Position numbers and translations under genes: made by a program. Of a stretch of DNA of 64,000 bases, positions 20,181 to 30,534 are shown piece by piece. Below the pieces are notes generated by a model. It was not told where the DNA came from. It ran no database searches and saw only the letters and a program-made list of their open reading frames with translations. The stretch is from Elymus sibiricus (Eukaryota > Streptophyta > Magnoliopsida > Poales > Poaceae): positions 63,009,086 to 63,073,085 of the forward strand of contig CM077668.1 of assembly GCA_039707655.1 (NCBI GenBank). Direction: 5' to 3'. How positions within the stretch are numbered: the stretch's first letter is position 1; each line of letters begins with the position of its first letter.

Positions 20181-23100
20181 ATCTATTATCATGGAATTTG
20201 CAGAGGGACTGGTGGCTCCCTCCGCAGTTCTAAGATGGGTCATCTCCGTAGGTTAATCTCCTCCACGCATGCTAAGGTAATTTTTGTTTCTGAAATTCGG
20301 TCAAATAAATACTCTGTCCATAATCTTGTTAATTTTTTTCCTGTCCATAATAGTTTTATCCAACCTGCTGATGGTATCTCCGGGGGCCTATGGCTTTTGT
20401 GGACTGAAGACGTTGATGTTCAAGTTCTTGGAGCTACCCATAACTATATTCTAGCTTCTGTGGTTGTAAACAGTTTAGCTTTCTCGTTTAATCTAGTTTG
20501 TCTCTATGGTGATCCTAGACATGTAAATAACCCCCTTATATGGAATGATGTAGCAGCTTTTGTAAATCAAGATCCTGATATCCCCGCACTTTGTATGGGA
20601 GATCTGAATGAAATGCTTTCCTCTAATGACAAATTCAGTTCTATTCCTGTAAATACTCCTAGAGTTCGTAGTTTTAATACTACCGTTAAAAATTGTGGTT
20701 TCATCGATCTGGGTTACAATGGTCCAGCTTATACCTGGACCAACAAGAGATATTCTTCTAATCCCACTTTCCAAAGGCTGGATAGATGTTTAGCCAACAT
20801 GGCTTGGTGCGGTAAGTTCCCTAATACTAATATCTATCATTTGCCACTCATTTATGGTGATCACGCTCCCATTCTTGCTGTACCCTTATCCATGAATAAA
20901 ATTAAAAAGAAAACTTTCAAATTTGAGAATTGGTGGCTCTATGAAAAAGATTTTCATGACACTTGCAAGGATATATGGATCAGCTCCCAGTCTATGCCTT
21001 TGACACACAGGATTAGCCATCTTGGTAAAAGGCTTGTTAACTGGTCTAAATGTGATAAGAGTTCTCTTAATAATCAACTTCATCAAATAGAAAATGACAT
21101 TGCTTACATCCAAAATAACTTTTCTAATGAACAAAACTTCACTAAGGAAGAACATTTGAGAATTCAGCACCATATTATTTCTAATAATATTAATGAGTAC
21201 TATAGGCAAAGATGTAAGAAGCACTGGGCAGTTGAGGGTGATAGAAATACTTCCTTTTTTCACAAATCTGTGATTAAGAGAAGAAGGAAAAACAGGATTG
21301 CCTCTATCAAAGACACTCGAGGCAACATTCAGACTGATGATCCGGAAATTGCCTCTTGCTTTATTGATTATTTCACTGGGTTGTTTTGCACTAGTTTATG
21401 CAGGGAGCAAAACCAGCATCAGGGAGCCGCTCAACTCCAATATTCTACAGATAATCCTTACCCAGCCCCATCCAAAGAAGAAGTATTCCAAATTGTGAAG
21501 GATATGAGACCTGATGCAGCCCCGGGACCTGATGGTTTGAATGCCAAATTCTTCCAAGCTACATGGAGCTACACAGGTCAGGACATCTATAACATGGTTA
21601 CAAATTTCTATAAAAACGCCAAAATGCCTCAGGATCTGAAGCACACTAATATTGTCCTTATTCCAAAAAAGAATCAATGTCTTACACCTCTTGACTTCAG
21701 ACCTATAAGTCTTTGTAACACTTTATATAAAATCATTGCCAAATCCTTAGCCCTCGAGATGCAGTCTCGCATGCCTACGATTATTCATCCTTCGCAATAT
21801 GCTTTTGTTAAAGGCAAGCACATAACTGATAACATTATTATCTGTCATGAAATAATCCATTCCTTTAACCAAAAAAATTGGAATAATCAAGCTTTCATCC
21901 TTAAAATTGATCTTGCTAAAGCTTTTGACAGAATTGAATGGTCCTTCATTACACAAGCCATGGTGCGTTTGGGATTTGATTGTAGGTTTATCTCTCTTGT
22001 GCAAGCTTGCATTGTCAACCCTACTTTCTCTATTATTATTAACGGTCAACCTTACGGATACATTCGCAGCACAAGGGGAATTAGACAGGGTTGCCCTTTG
22101 TCTCCTTATCTTTTTATCATTGCAATAAATGAATTTCCTATAATTTAAACTGTGCAATGCATCACTGTGACATTCAAGGAATTAAGTTAACATCTCAGGC
22201 ACCTGCTCTTCACTCCCTTCTTTTTGCAGATGACTTGATTATTTGTGGTCAGGCAACTACGCAAGAAGCAGGTAAGATCAAAGAAATTTTTGATAGCTTC
22301 TGCTTACAATCAGGTCAGATTCCAAACTGGAACACATCAAGCATTTATTTCAGTAGGAATACCCCTCAAAGTACTAGAAACACTATCACAGATATTTTCC
22401 ATGTTCAACCTATGGGTAATGAATCTGTTCACCTTGGTCACCCGCTTTTCATTTTAAATCAACCAAGATCTAAAGTGTATGCTTTTCTTCTTGATAAATT
22501 TAAGACAAAGCTTGGAAATTGGAAAGCCAATGCCCTTTCTCACTCAGCAAGAACAACTTTGATAAAATCTGTGTTCTCTTCTATTCCAGTTTACTACATG
22601 TCTAATGTTCTATTTCCTAAGTGTTTTATTGAAGAGCTCACAACTATCATTAGACATTTTTGGTGGCAAGGCATCCAAAAAGATGGTAACAAAAAGTCTC
22701 TTTGCTTAAGAGCTTGGGATTACATTTGTCTTCCTCGTTCTCTGGGGGGTCTTGGTATTCGTAATTTACATGCAGTCAATGAAGCTTTGATAATATCTCT
22801 GGCATGGAGGTTTGTCTCAGACCCAGATTCCCTATGGGCAAGAATCATGAAGGCGAAATATTTCTCAAATTCCTCATACTGGAGAGCCTCCGTTAATGGA
22901 TCCAAAACTTGGACTTGGCATTCTCTTTTGCAGGTCAGAACTCATTTGGCAAAATATACTCAATGGCAACTGTTCAAAGGTGAAATCTCAATTTGGAGCC
23001 AACCCTGGTGCCCTATCTGGCATGATATTTATAATCTTTTGCAACCACAAGAACCTGATTTTCAAATGCCTTCTCTTGTGAATCAACTTTGGCTTCGTTG

Positions 23101-24370
23101 GCCAAAGAGATGGAACTTCGATTTGCTTAGTAAACTTTTTGGTCAACATGCTGCTCAAATTATCATGCAGGTACCTATAGCTCAGACCGATGATGAAGAT
23201 ATTCTTTGTTGGACTCCTTCCAAAACAGGTGTCTGCACTTCCAAAAGTGCGTACAGGATCATCTATCAACCAAAGGTAGATCTTTCTATTTCAAAAATGA
23301 ATTTAAATCAAACTAATCTTAACATAATGAATTTGGTATGGAAAAATAAAAATATTCTCCCTCGTATTCAAACTTTCATTTGGAGAATCCTCACTAAATC
23401 TCTGCCTGTTGCTCACAGAGTTCATCGAATCATTCAAAAAGTCTCTCCTAGTTGTGATAGATGTGGTAATCTTGAGACGGATGACCACCTTTTCTTTCGT
23501 TGCCCTTTTGCTAAGGCTATTTGGTTTCACTCTTATTTGGGTTTTAAAACAGACGGAGATTTATATCGCAACTTCACATGTGCTGATTACATAAACGTTA
23601 TTTTCACACAAATTTCAGACATTTCTGCACTTGATTTCTCCCTATACTTGCTTTGGCATATCTGGAAAGCTAGAAATGACTTGAGATTTAAAGGAATAAA
23701 ATCCTCAGTTTTTTCTGTCTTACGCTGTGCTAAAGCCTCTTATCTCTCTAACATGCAATTCTTAAGTGCAGATATTTCTTCCCCTATCTCCCATTCCTCT
23801 AACGTGCAGGAAACGACAGCAAGGCATCATGCTCAAATGCAGGATCAATATCAGGTAATATGTTATGCGGACGCATCTCATTCCGCATCTCATGCTACAG
23901 GAATTGGAGTCGTTGCTACAATAAAGTTGCCACAATTCTCTGCTTCTATTAAAATTCAAGCCACCTCTATGGCTCCCGATGCTGTAGAAGCAGAAGCTCA
24001 AGCGGTTCTTCTCTCTTCTACCATATTCCAGAATCTACAAATTAGGGACTGCCTTATCCTTTCAGATAATAGAGCAATTATTCAAGCTATCAACTCTGAA
24101 GATCAGTTCGCGTCGACTGTTAAATGGCAGCTGAATCCAACTATACGCCTCATCAAGCAAAAGGCACGAGACATTAACGCGACTTATCAACATATATCCA
24201 GAAATTATAATCAGAAGGCGGACAAGTTAGCTAGAGATGCTTCTCTCTTGAAGTCTACTGCACTATCTTGTACAAATCCAAATCATATTTACTGCCCCAT
24301 TGTCAGCCTATTCTCTAGTTGTGTCTTTGATGTGACAATCAGAAATGTAACTTGTTCGTCTGATCAATAA
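20177..24370 (+). pseudogene. LINE B ORF2: endonuclease, reverse transcriptase, RNase H
   Basis: The ATG at 20177 overlaps the ORF1 stop (ATGA). After LLSWN, an extra T in the run 20197-20199 shifts the frame. From 20235 a 637-residue frame shows endonuclease motifs FVSEIRS, YGDPRH, MGDLNEML, RLDRCLAN and GDHAPI, then RT motifs IVLIPKK, RPISLCNTLYKIIAK, LKIDLAKAFDRIEW and GIRQGCPLSPYLF. A net one-base loss between 22131 and 22150 ends this frame at 22146-22148. From 22157 the frame resumes with the catalytic FADD, a zf-RVT module (CDRCGNLETDDHLFFRC) and a C-terminal RNase H (YADAS, EAEAQAV, SDNRAI, NQKADKLARDA). All key residues are present. Only the two indels stop it from being one protein of plant L1 length. 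Confidence 0.9.
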
Positions 24371-24373
24371 AAA

Positions 24374-24410
24374 TTACCCCTGAGGGGGCATTTCCTTCAA
24401 AAAAAAAAAA
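24374..24410 (+). other. LINE B 3' hairpin and poly(A) tail
   Basis: CCCC-TGA-GGGG (about 24377-24387) can form a small stem-loop a few bases before the 13-A tail. Some plant L1 lineages keep a 3' stem-loop read by their RT. Whether this one is such a signal is inference. Confidence 0.5.
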
Positions 24411-24421
24411 ACTACAAGTGG
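24411..24421. repeat. Target-site duplication of LINE B (right copy)
   Basis: ACTACAAGTGG is identical to the left copy at 18152-18162. Confidence 0.9.
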
Positions 24422-24753
24422 AATCTACTTTTTATTCACATGATACATTGGTGCATTGTATCACTTCCAATTATTTTGGTCAGTTATTTACTTAAATAGA
24501 TTTGTACGGACGAGTAAATAGAATCACTAGTCAAGTACACTAATTGATTCGTTGCCAACAAAAAAGTACACTAATTGATTTTGTGACAAGAGATAGCAAA
24601 TGAATGCACCAGTTTCCAAAAAAAGAGAATGCGCCAGTTTATCTACGAATTCTTGCACATGATTAGATATATCGACTTTATATAGGTGTTCAGTTCGCTA
24701 CCCATGGGTACAAATGCAAGTTCGTTCGTTCTGGTTGCCTTCATCTATAAATA
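24422..24753. other. AT-rich spacer with a short direct repeat
   Basis: AAGTACACTAATTGATT appears twice (about 24533 and 24566). Nothing else is recognisable. Confidence 0.4.
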
Positions 24754-25095
24754 CTAAAGCTTCGCTTGATATCTCAAAATTGTAGAGCAGCGTGAGGGTA
24801 CTGCATCCGGAGCATGTAAATTATATATACTACCCATCGCCGAGAGGATTGCTTTTCCATCATTAGACAACAAATATACCTTTAGAACACTTATAGGATT
24901 TAGAGGCGTCGGGACATCATATGGGGAGAGATTACGATAGTGACTCTTTGGCATCAGCAAGATATGCCAAAACACTTTTACAATAATTACAATCAGTATG
25001 CACCCAACAAAATACAGCAAATACGAGTGGATCCATGCCTGCTTATTCTTCTTCCTCCTCCTCCTCCTGTTTACCAGATTCCCTTGAGAGTTATT
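24754..25095 (-). CDS. Unidentified open frame with one membrane segment (possible exon)
   Basis: The minus-strand frame is open from about 25140 to the stop at 24754. It reads a basic run of five Arg followed by Lys residues, then the hydrophobic segment SYLLYFVGCILIVIIVKVFW, then a polar tail with SHYRNLSPYDVPTP and LYNLH-like residues. Positively charged residues just before a single hydrophobic helix suggest a one-pass membrane protein. I do not recognise the family. No clear start codon precedes the basic run, so this may be an exon whose upstream part lies to the right, perhaps the open frame at 26076-26375 with a retroposed sequence between. It could also be chance coding in non-coding DNA. 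Confidence 0.25.
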   Translation of the reverse strand, partial: NNSQGNLVNRRRRRKKNKQAWIHSYLLYFVGCILIVIIVKVFWHILLMPKSHYRNLSPYDVPTPLNPISVLKVYLLSNDGKAILSAMGSIYNLHAPDAVPSRCSTILRYQAKL

Positions 25096-25339
25096 GGCGT
25101 TTGATCTCCCTTGCCGTCATTCATATGAAAAATGCAAAAATGGGCCATGCCCCTGTGCACGCACCGTGACTTTTTCTGCAGTAGAAAATACACTGTTGCC
25201 TGTAAGACTTTGAATAAGTTTAGTGTACAGCAGTGAACATATTATTAACGGGAGATTGAATTGCATGAAAGCTAGCAGCAAAATTCAGAAAAATAAAATA
25301 TTTGAGCATCGCCCTCTCACTGGTGACGAACTGGGGATC

Positions 25340-26030
25340 TTTTTTTTTTTTTGAACCGGGCTCCAAATAAAGTGTGTCCACTTAATTAATAACAAGAGAA
25401 TTGCATAATTAATTACCCAAAACCATGCGGAAACATTACAACCCGCCCACGTAGAGCATGAGGGACGACCTAGCTATCCACAAGGCTCGCACATGCCAAA
25501 AACGATAGGAACGCTGACAAGGTTGCCCAGAAATTACCATGTTCATCACTTCTCCCAGAGCAAGCGACTCTGACTTCAGTGCGAACACCCAACAACGAGC
25601 ACCCGAGAACCGTGTCGACCTATGGCAAACAATCAGTCACATGCGTTGACGACAAGGCGTCTCAAAATTGAAAGTCTATCTAGGACTGAGAAATATGCAA
25701 GGCTGGTGTCGTGAAGGATCGCCAAGCCGAACTACCCGCTGCTTGTCGTTGTCACCACCCAGGCCTCACTGTCATACTTCTGACTCGTTGGCAACAAACA
25801 GACCACGACAACCACAAAGACACGTCGAAGAGCCGAGTAGCACAACCTTGTCGCGACCCTGGCCTCGCTCAAGCCCATCTATGTTTCTCCACAAGCCGCC
25901 CATGACCATCACCTAGAACCACGAGTGCCTCTGAGAATCTACAGGATGAAGCCCCCAAGAGGGAACACGGTGTCGAGCAAATCTTTAAAAGGTCTCATTT
26001 GATCCAGAAAACCCGGATTTAGGGTATCCC
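25340..26030 (-). mobile_element. Poly(A)-ended retroposed sequence
   Basis: A 13-T run at 25340-25352 followed by GAACCGGGCTCCAAATAAAG reads on the minus strand as a 3' end with poly(A), the usual look of grass non-LTR retroposons and their truncated derivatives. The body to about 26030 is GC-richer and non-coding in all frames. No target duplication was found, so the right boundary is a guess based on composition. Confidence 0.4.
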
Positions 26031-26075
26031 CTTGAGCCCGTCGGGCGCGAAGGAAAGAATTGCAACGCTGACACC

Positions 26076-26375
26076 TCAAACAATGTAACAGCGCCCACGG
26101 GCACCACATTCGATAGCTCTGGCTACAGTCAAAGCATATCTTTCCTCAGCTACCTTACAAGCTCGTACCCAGGACCGGGCGGCCCACCCGTCCCACCACA
26201 CCGTCATATATACTCCGCTTGCAAGGAAACCTGTCAGGCACGTCGGCCCTATTGCCCACATCACATATCTGGGGGCAAGTTGGAAGACCTCCGTAGACTG
26301 GGACCTCGCCCCAAGCATTGTCTCAGAGGGCCAGTAGCGCGGTTGGCCGGAGCAGACATGAACTCGTGCATCCAT
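26076..26375 (-). CDS. Unidentified 99-residue open frame
   Basis: The minus-strand frame from ATG 26375 reads MDARVHVCSGQPRYWPSET, then a hydrophobic part VMWAIGPTCLTGFLASGVYM, then VWWDGWAARSWVRACKVAEE and a Cys-containing end. A pyrimidine-poor ATTGTAG just upstream (about 26386-26392) could be a splice acceptor, so the ATG may be internal to an exon. The composition is protein-like and lies in one of the few stretches here not explained by transposons. I do not recognise it. It may belong with the open frame at 24754-25095, as both run on the minus strand. Confidence 0.25.
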   Translation of the reverse strand: MDARVHVCSGQPRYWPSETMLGARSQSTEVFQLAPRYVMWAIGPTCLTGFLASGVYMTVWWDGWAARSWVRACKVAEERYALTVARAIECGARGRCYIV

Positions 26376-26399
26376 TGTTGAGTCTACAATCCAAAGATA

Positions 26400-28240
26400 G
26401 TGAGGGACATATAATTTTTTTAGATTAATTAGATCAGGTGCATGTGATTCACCGGTTATAATAATGGTCCATGAAATCGATGATCGGGCATTTTGCTTTT
26501 ATTGTGAGATTTTCTAACACGTCTATCCTTTTTCTGATTAGCTAGTCAAGAACTTTTAAAATATAACTAGTGCGGCATGTTGTGCCAGCAGACAGCCAAC
26601 ATTTAGAGTGCATTTCTAACGATCGATATAAGTTGTAATATCATATTAATATTCGAATGCCCATCTTGTTCGTACGTTTTTCTTCCTCCTCTTACCTCTT
26701 CAATGAGAAATCACACAGGTTGGAGCTTAGCCACCATGGCGATTTGGAGGCTGGAACTCAACCTGGAGGCTGAGGGCAGGCAGGGGAGTACTCTGTTCTA
26801 CCACTGGGTCACCATCTTTACCCCCATGGTAGATCTGCCACTGCCTCTGATGGCACCGCCGCCACCATGTAATTGTGTTTCCGTCGTATGCCTGCTGAGT
26901 GCGAGCTTCCCTCATGGAGTTATGGAACAAAAACCGAAGAAACTGCTCTCCCCATGCTCTTCAACGGCCATATCTCTAGTACTATTAAAAGACCAAACAT
27001 TATCTTCACTAACCGTGCCCCGCCTAAAGTACACACAACAAACCCGAGTAATTAGAGCATCACAATCAGGCCCACTAACTTGAATCTAACCCTTAAGATA
27101 ACAATCAACCCTCTCCAAAAAGATGTTTAGCAATTTTATTGGACCTGATGATCAGGCCAACTAACTTGAATCTAACCCTTAAGATATCATTTCGCACAAT
27201 ATCCTCACTGGTTTAGTTTCATTATCTTTTCATTTGTATCTGGTTGTATTAATTGATATGCCCTAGTCCAATCATATTATTATGTGTTAATTGTTATTAT
27301 ATGCCTTAGTTGTGTTACACCATATCCTCACTCCTAAAACAATCTAGAGCAAAATGCTATTTTTAACGATTAACACAGACGCTAAAAGATTCAAGGGAAT
27401 TCTACCACACTCCTAAAATGATGAAAACAATATAGTTACTTCTAAGGATGCAATTAAATACAAAATAACTCACTAAAAAACTAGAGCACATAATTTGAAT
27501 TAGCACAAAAATATTTAAATCATTTATATGTAGGTAGATTTTGAAATAGTTTGAAAACTAATCATCGGATTGGAAATCTGCAATCAAAAAAAGTTTCTGG
27601 ATTCAAGCAACATGTCCAAGATTTCAAGCCTTCGGCCGAGGTCGCCGAAAATGGTTGGCAATGAAGGTGTCATAGCCGCCGAAGGACACTCTATGACGTA
27701 GAATTGGCGATATTGTGGACAATCTCTGTGAAAGGTGAGCACCTCGGCATTACCTAGACATCAAAACACAGCAGAGGGATTATACATATACACGACGAGG
27801 CTGATGCGGGAAGGTCAATGGTCCAAACTAGCCACTGCAATCATGTCGAAACCACTCCAATCGATCAAATATACATCAAACATATCCATTTTCGTGCTTA
27901 GTTTTGTCCTCCTAGTTTTGGAGTCGAGGGGCCGTTTCTGGACTTTGATAACATTCAAGGACGGAAAATGTTTGAATCAGTTCGTGCTACCGAAGATATA
28001 CTACCTATGTAGCTCGGATTTGTCTTGGCTTAATATCTGCGCTAGAATTAACTGGTTATTTTGCAGATCTATTGTGTGCTTTCTCAGTAATTGAATGTAG
28101 ATGTATACGTGCTCGTTTCAAGACTGTATAACGAGACTTAGTGCACATACATTACATTTTTTAAACTAGTTCCTCTAGTATCTTCAACCTTAAACATTTT
28201 CACTGATTTCCCAGCCATTTTTCTTGCAAATATGCATATA
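26400..28240. other. Intergenic stretch without recognisable genes
   Basis: This is mostly AT-rich. A 36-bp unit, ATCAGGCC(C/A)ACTAACTTGAA followed by TCTAACCCTTAAGATA, occurs at 27065-27100 and again at 27151-27186 as a direct repeat. Open frames at 26703-27083 and 27735-28094 show no conserved motif and look like chance. Confidence 0.4.
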
Positions 28241-28251
28241 GTGAATATGTT

Positions 28252-28927
28252 AATGAATTGTTTTCCTCCTCCCGAAGAAGCAGAGACTCCCAGGCGGCTA
28301 GCGTTTTCCCTCCTCACGTCGGCGCCGCCGCCAGTCCGCTCCGCTTCCAACGGCCTTTGGTTCGTCGAGGTGCGTAGTGCCCCAGCCCCTCGCCGGAGGA
28401 GGGACCCCACTCTTGTTCTTCTTTGGTTCAACATCTCGGTTGGAGCTGTGTGGCGGCATCAATGTCTCCTAGTACAAATAATGTCTTGCACGTCCGATCA
28501 CCGTCTCGATGGTGCGTCTAGATTCGTCGAAGGGCGTGTGGTGGCATGTCTCATTGAATCTCATGGAATTTCGTCAGCGTCGGTCTTTGGTGGATCTGTT
28601 TGGATTCAGTCTTCGTTCGGCATCGGCCGTGTGTCTACAGGTTTGATCCTTCCAGTCTACACTTCTTTTCATCGGCGACGGATGTTATTCTAGTGCGCTG
28701 GCTCTATGGATCCTGAGCACGACGACTTTCCAAATGTCTACTACAACAAGGTTTGCCAGGCTCCGACAAGGGAGAGGTGATGACGGCGGCGTGCCTTCGG
28801 CTCGCTCCAGTGCTTGTAGTCATCGCTTGGCGGTCCACAGAGCTGGTTGTAACTTTTGTTACTTCTAGTGTTCTCTGTGCTGCCATGACAGATGGTGAAT
28901 AGATTAGAAGTTTCTCCCGGAAAAAAT
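28252..28927 (+). mobile_element. Retroposed element with poly(A) and target duplication
   Basis: The GC-richer body starts TTTTCCTCCTCCCG and ends TTTCTCCCGG followed by six A (28921-28926). It is bounded by GTGAATATGTT at 28241-28251 and at 28928-28938. The length (about 0.67 kb), A-tail and 11-bp duplication fit a 5'-truncated LINE or a SINE-like derivative. The 153-codon open frame inside it has no recognisable domain. Confidence 0.6.
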
Positions 28928-28938
28928 GTGAATATGTT

Positions 28939-29700
28939 GAATACTGGCGGCAATTAACCAAATAATTATATACTATAATCACTTTCATTCAAGACCATCA
29001 TTGGACTTTAAAAAAAATGCTCTTGCAATGTATCATAAGTTGGCATTGGCTGGCTTGAAAAAGAATTTGCCCGTGTGGAAAATTTGTTGATGCTTTCTCC
29101 ATTGGAGTAGGAAACTGGAGTTTGAGGTATATTTTTATGGAAATTAGAAGATATGGTACCAGTGTCACATCATTTGTATTCTTGGTGGAACTGTAGACGA
29201 ATATGGGATATCATAGTGTTGCATCTAAAAGCAACGATTTCCTAGTAAAATACCCCTAATTATCTGGCTGAAGGTTGGATTTTAGACCGGTTGAAAGGTT
29301 TGCTTGTTATATATAGTGGAAACCCATGTGTAAACTAGAAAAAAATTAGTGTTGGAAAATGGATATACATTGAAACCCTGATATATGAGTATGGAATTGA
29401 AGGAGTGGACATCTTGGTCATCGCCAATTCTCTTCAAACATCTTAGAAGATGTGTAATGTTGGAAAATAAGTGTAAATGATCCTAGGAAACCTTTGTGCT
29501 AACTCCAGTTTTTATGTTCATGCGGAGAAGTTCGCTTGTTGTCCCTCGAAGCATTACATCAATGTCGTATTTTCAATTTTTGTACTGGCTATCACTCATA
29601 TGATTTTTAGTGTTGTGGCCATGGTATAAAGACTGACAAGAGAGATAATTCCAAGTTCACATGACATTTGAATGTTTGACTTGTATTTAAAATTTATGTT
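28939..29700. other. AT-rich stretch, nothing recognised
   Basis: There is no open frame of interest, no terminal repeats and no homopolymer-marked end in this stretch. Confidence 0.4.
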
Positions 29701-30460
29701 TGATTTATGTTTGGTTCTACGATGCTCTTGATTTCTTTACCTTGTGACCCAGGCTTATCTTAACTTCTTCTTTCTTTGAAGTGTGTTGGTGCAATCGAGT
29801 GCCCCAAGAGTTTTGGAGATTGTTGGACAGAAACAGTGAGGGATTAATGTGTTTTCTAGTGCACACAGAGAGAATAGATCCCTGGAGTTCAGAGGAGTTT
29901 GCAATAAACTCATGAAGACAAAGAGAAGACATAGTATTTTCTTTCATAATCCATTTTCTTTCTTTGAGTTATAGGACCACTGTGCTATTAAGGGGTAAAA
30001 GATTTCGAGACTTGTGTTCGCTGATGCTTAACCGAAACTTATCCCAAGTGAGGTGACAAAACTCTTCGTGCGAAAAGTTAGTACTCACCAGCCAGCAACG
30101 AAGTTCTTCTAGGCTGCGAGAGAACTGCTCTAGTAGAGAAGTCATCTTTACTTGTTCCTCAAGTAAATTTTCCGCATGTGTTTGAAATCCGATCATTGGA
30201 AACGTGGTGTTTGGCCATTGGCTGGGCTTCAGGCCCCGATTGGTCATTTCACCCTCGGGATTGCTCCGGCTATAAATAGCCACCCCGCGTCTACCGTTGC
30301 GGTCAGCTGCTCCGTTTGTTTTTTGGGAAGATTATTTGAGAACCCCTCTCTAAGAGAGTTGGGTGAATCAACTGAGAGAAAACCCAAGAGCCAAAACTTA
30401 GATAGTGGTTGAGTATCATGTAGATCTAAGTCGAGAGTTTTGTGCCTATTACTCTTGAGA
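29701..30460 (+). other. Possible promoter or leader of an unclassified dispersed repeat, left half
   Basis: A symmetrical TATA box, GGCTATAAATAGCC (TATA at 30271-30278), is followed by a transcribed-looking leader with CTCTCTAAGAGAGTTGGGTG. The text stops at 30465 where element C was inserted and resumes at 58800 (TAACTCTCTAGACGGTTAGG). It resembles a widespread grass repeat whose class I cannot name from sequence alone. The minus-strand open frame at 29969-30283 overlaps the TATA region and is probably chance. Confidence 0.4.
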
Positions 30461-30465
30461 GCTGC
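30461..30465. repeat. Target-site duplication of element C (left copy)
   Basis: GCTGC is repeated exactly at 58795-58799, immediately outside the two ends of element C. Confidence 0.85.
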
Positions 30466-30529
30466 TGCTACTCGTAGACTGCATTGGTATTTCCCCGAAG
30501 AGGAGAGGATGATGCAGTATAATAGGGAT

Positions 30530-30534
30530 AAGTA
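30530..30534. repeat. Target-site duplication of composite B (left copy)
   Basis: AAGTA is repeated at 51767-51771. The undisturbed site in the right LTR of C at about 57317-57321 contains AAGTA once. Confidence 0.9.

Larger units (their letters stand above)
18163..24410 (+). mobile_element. LINE B: near-intact plant L1 retrotransposon
   Basis: This 6.25-kb element is flanked by a perfect 11-bp target duplication and ends in a 13-base poly(A) (24398-24410). It has a short 5' leader (18163-18233), an intact ORF1, an ORF2 that begins inside the ORF1 stop codon, and a 3' hairpin just before the tail. Only two single-base frame breaks were found in ORF2. The length and perfect duplication suggest a full-length and fairly recent insertion. 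It is head-to-head with LINE A. Confidence 0.9.

Noticed and set aside
27065..27186. Direct repeat of a 36-bp unit as LTRs of a tiny element
   Set aside because: Spacing of about 50 bp, no TG...CA ends, no primer site. It is better explained as a local duplication.
29969..30283. 104-residue minus-strand open frame
   Set aside because: It overlaps a TATA box and leader on the other strand, and no conserved motif or homologous family is recognisable.
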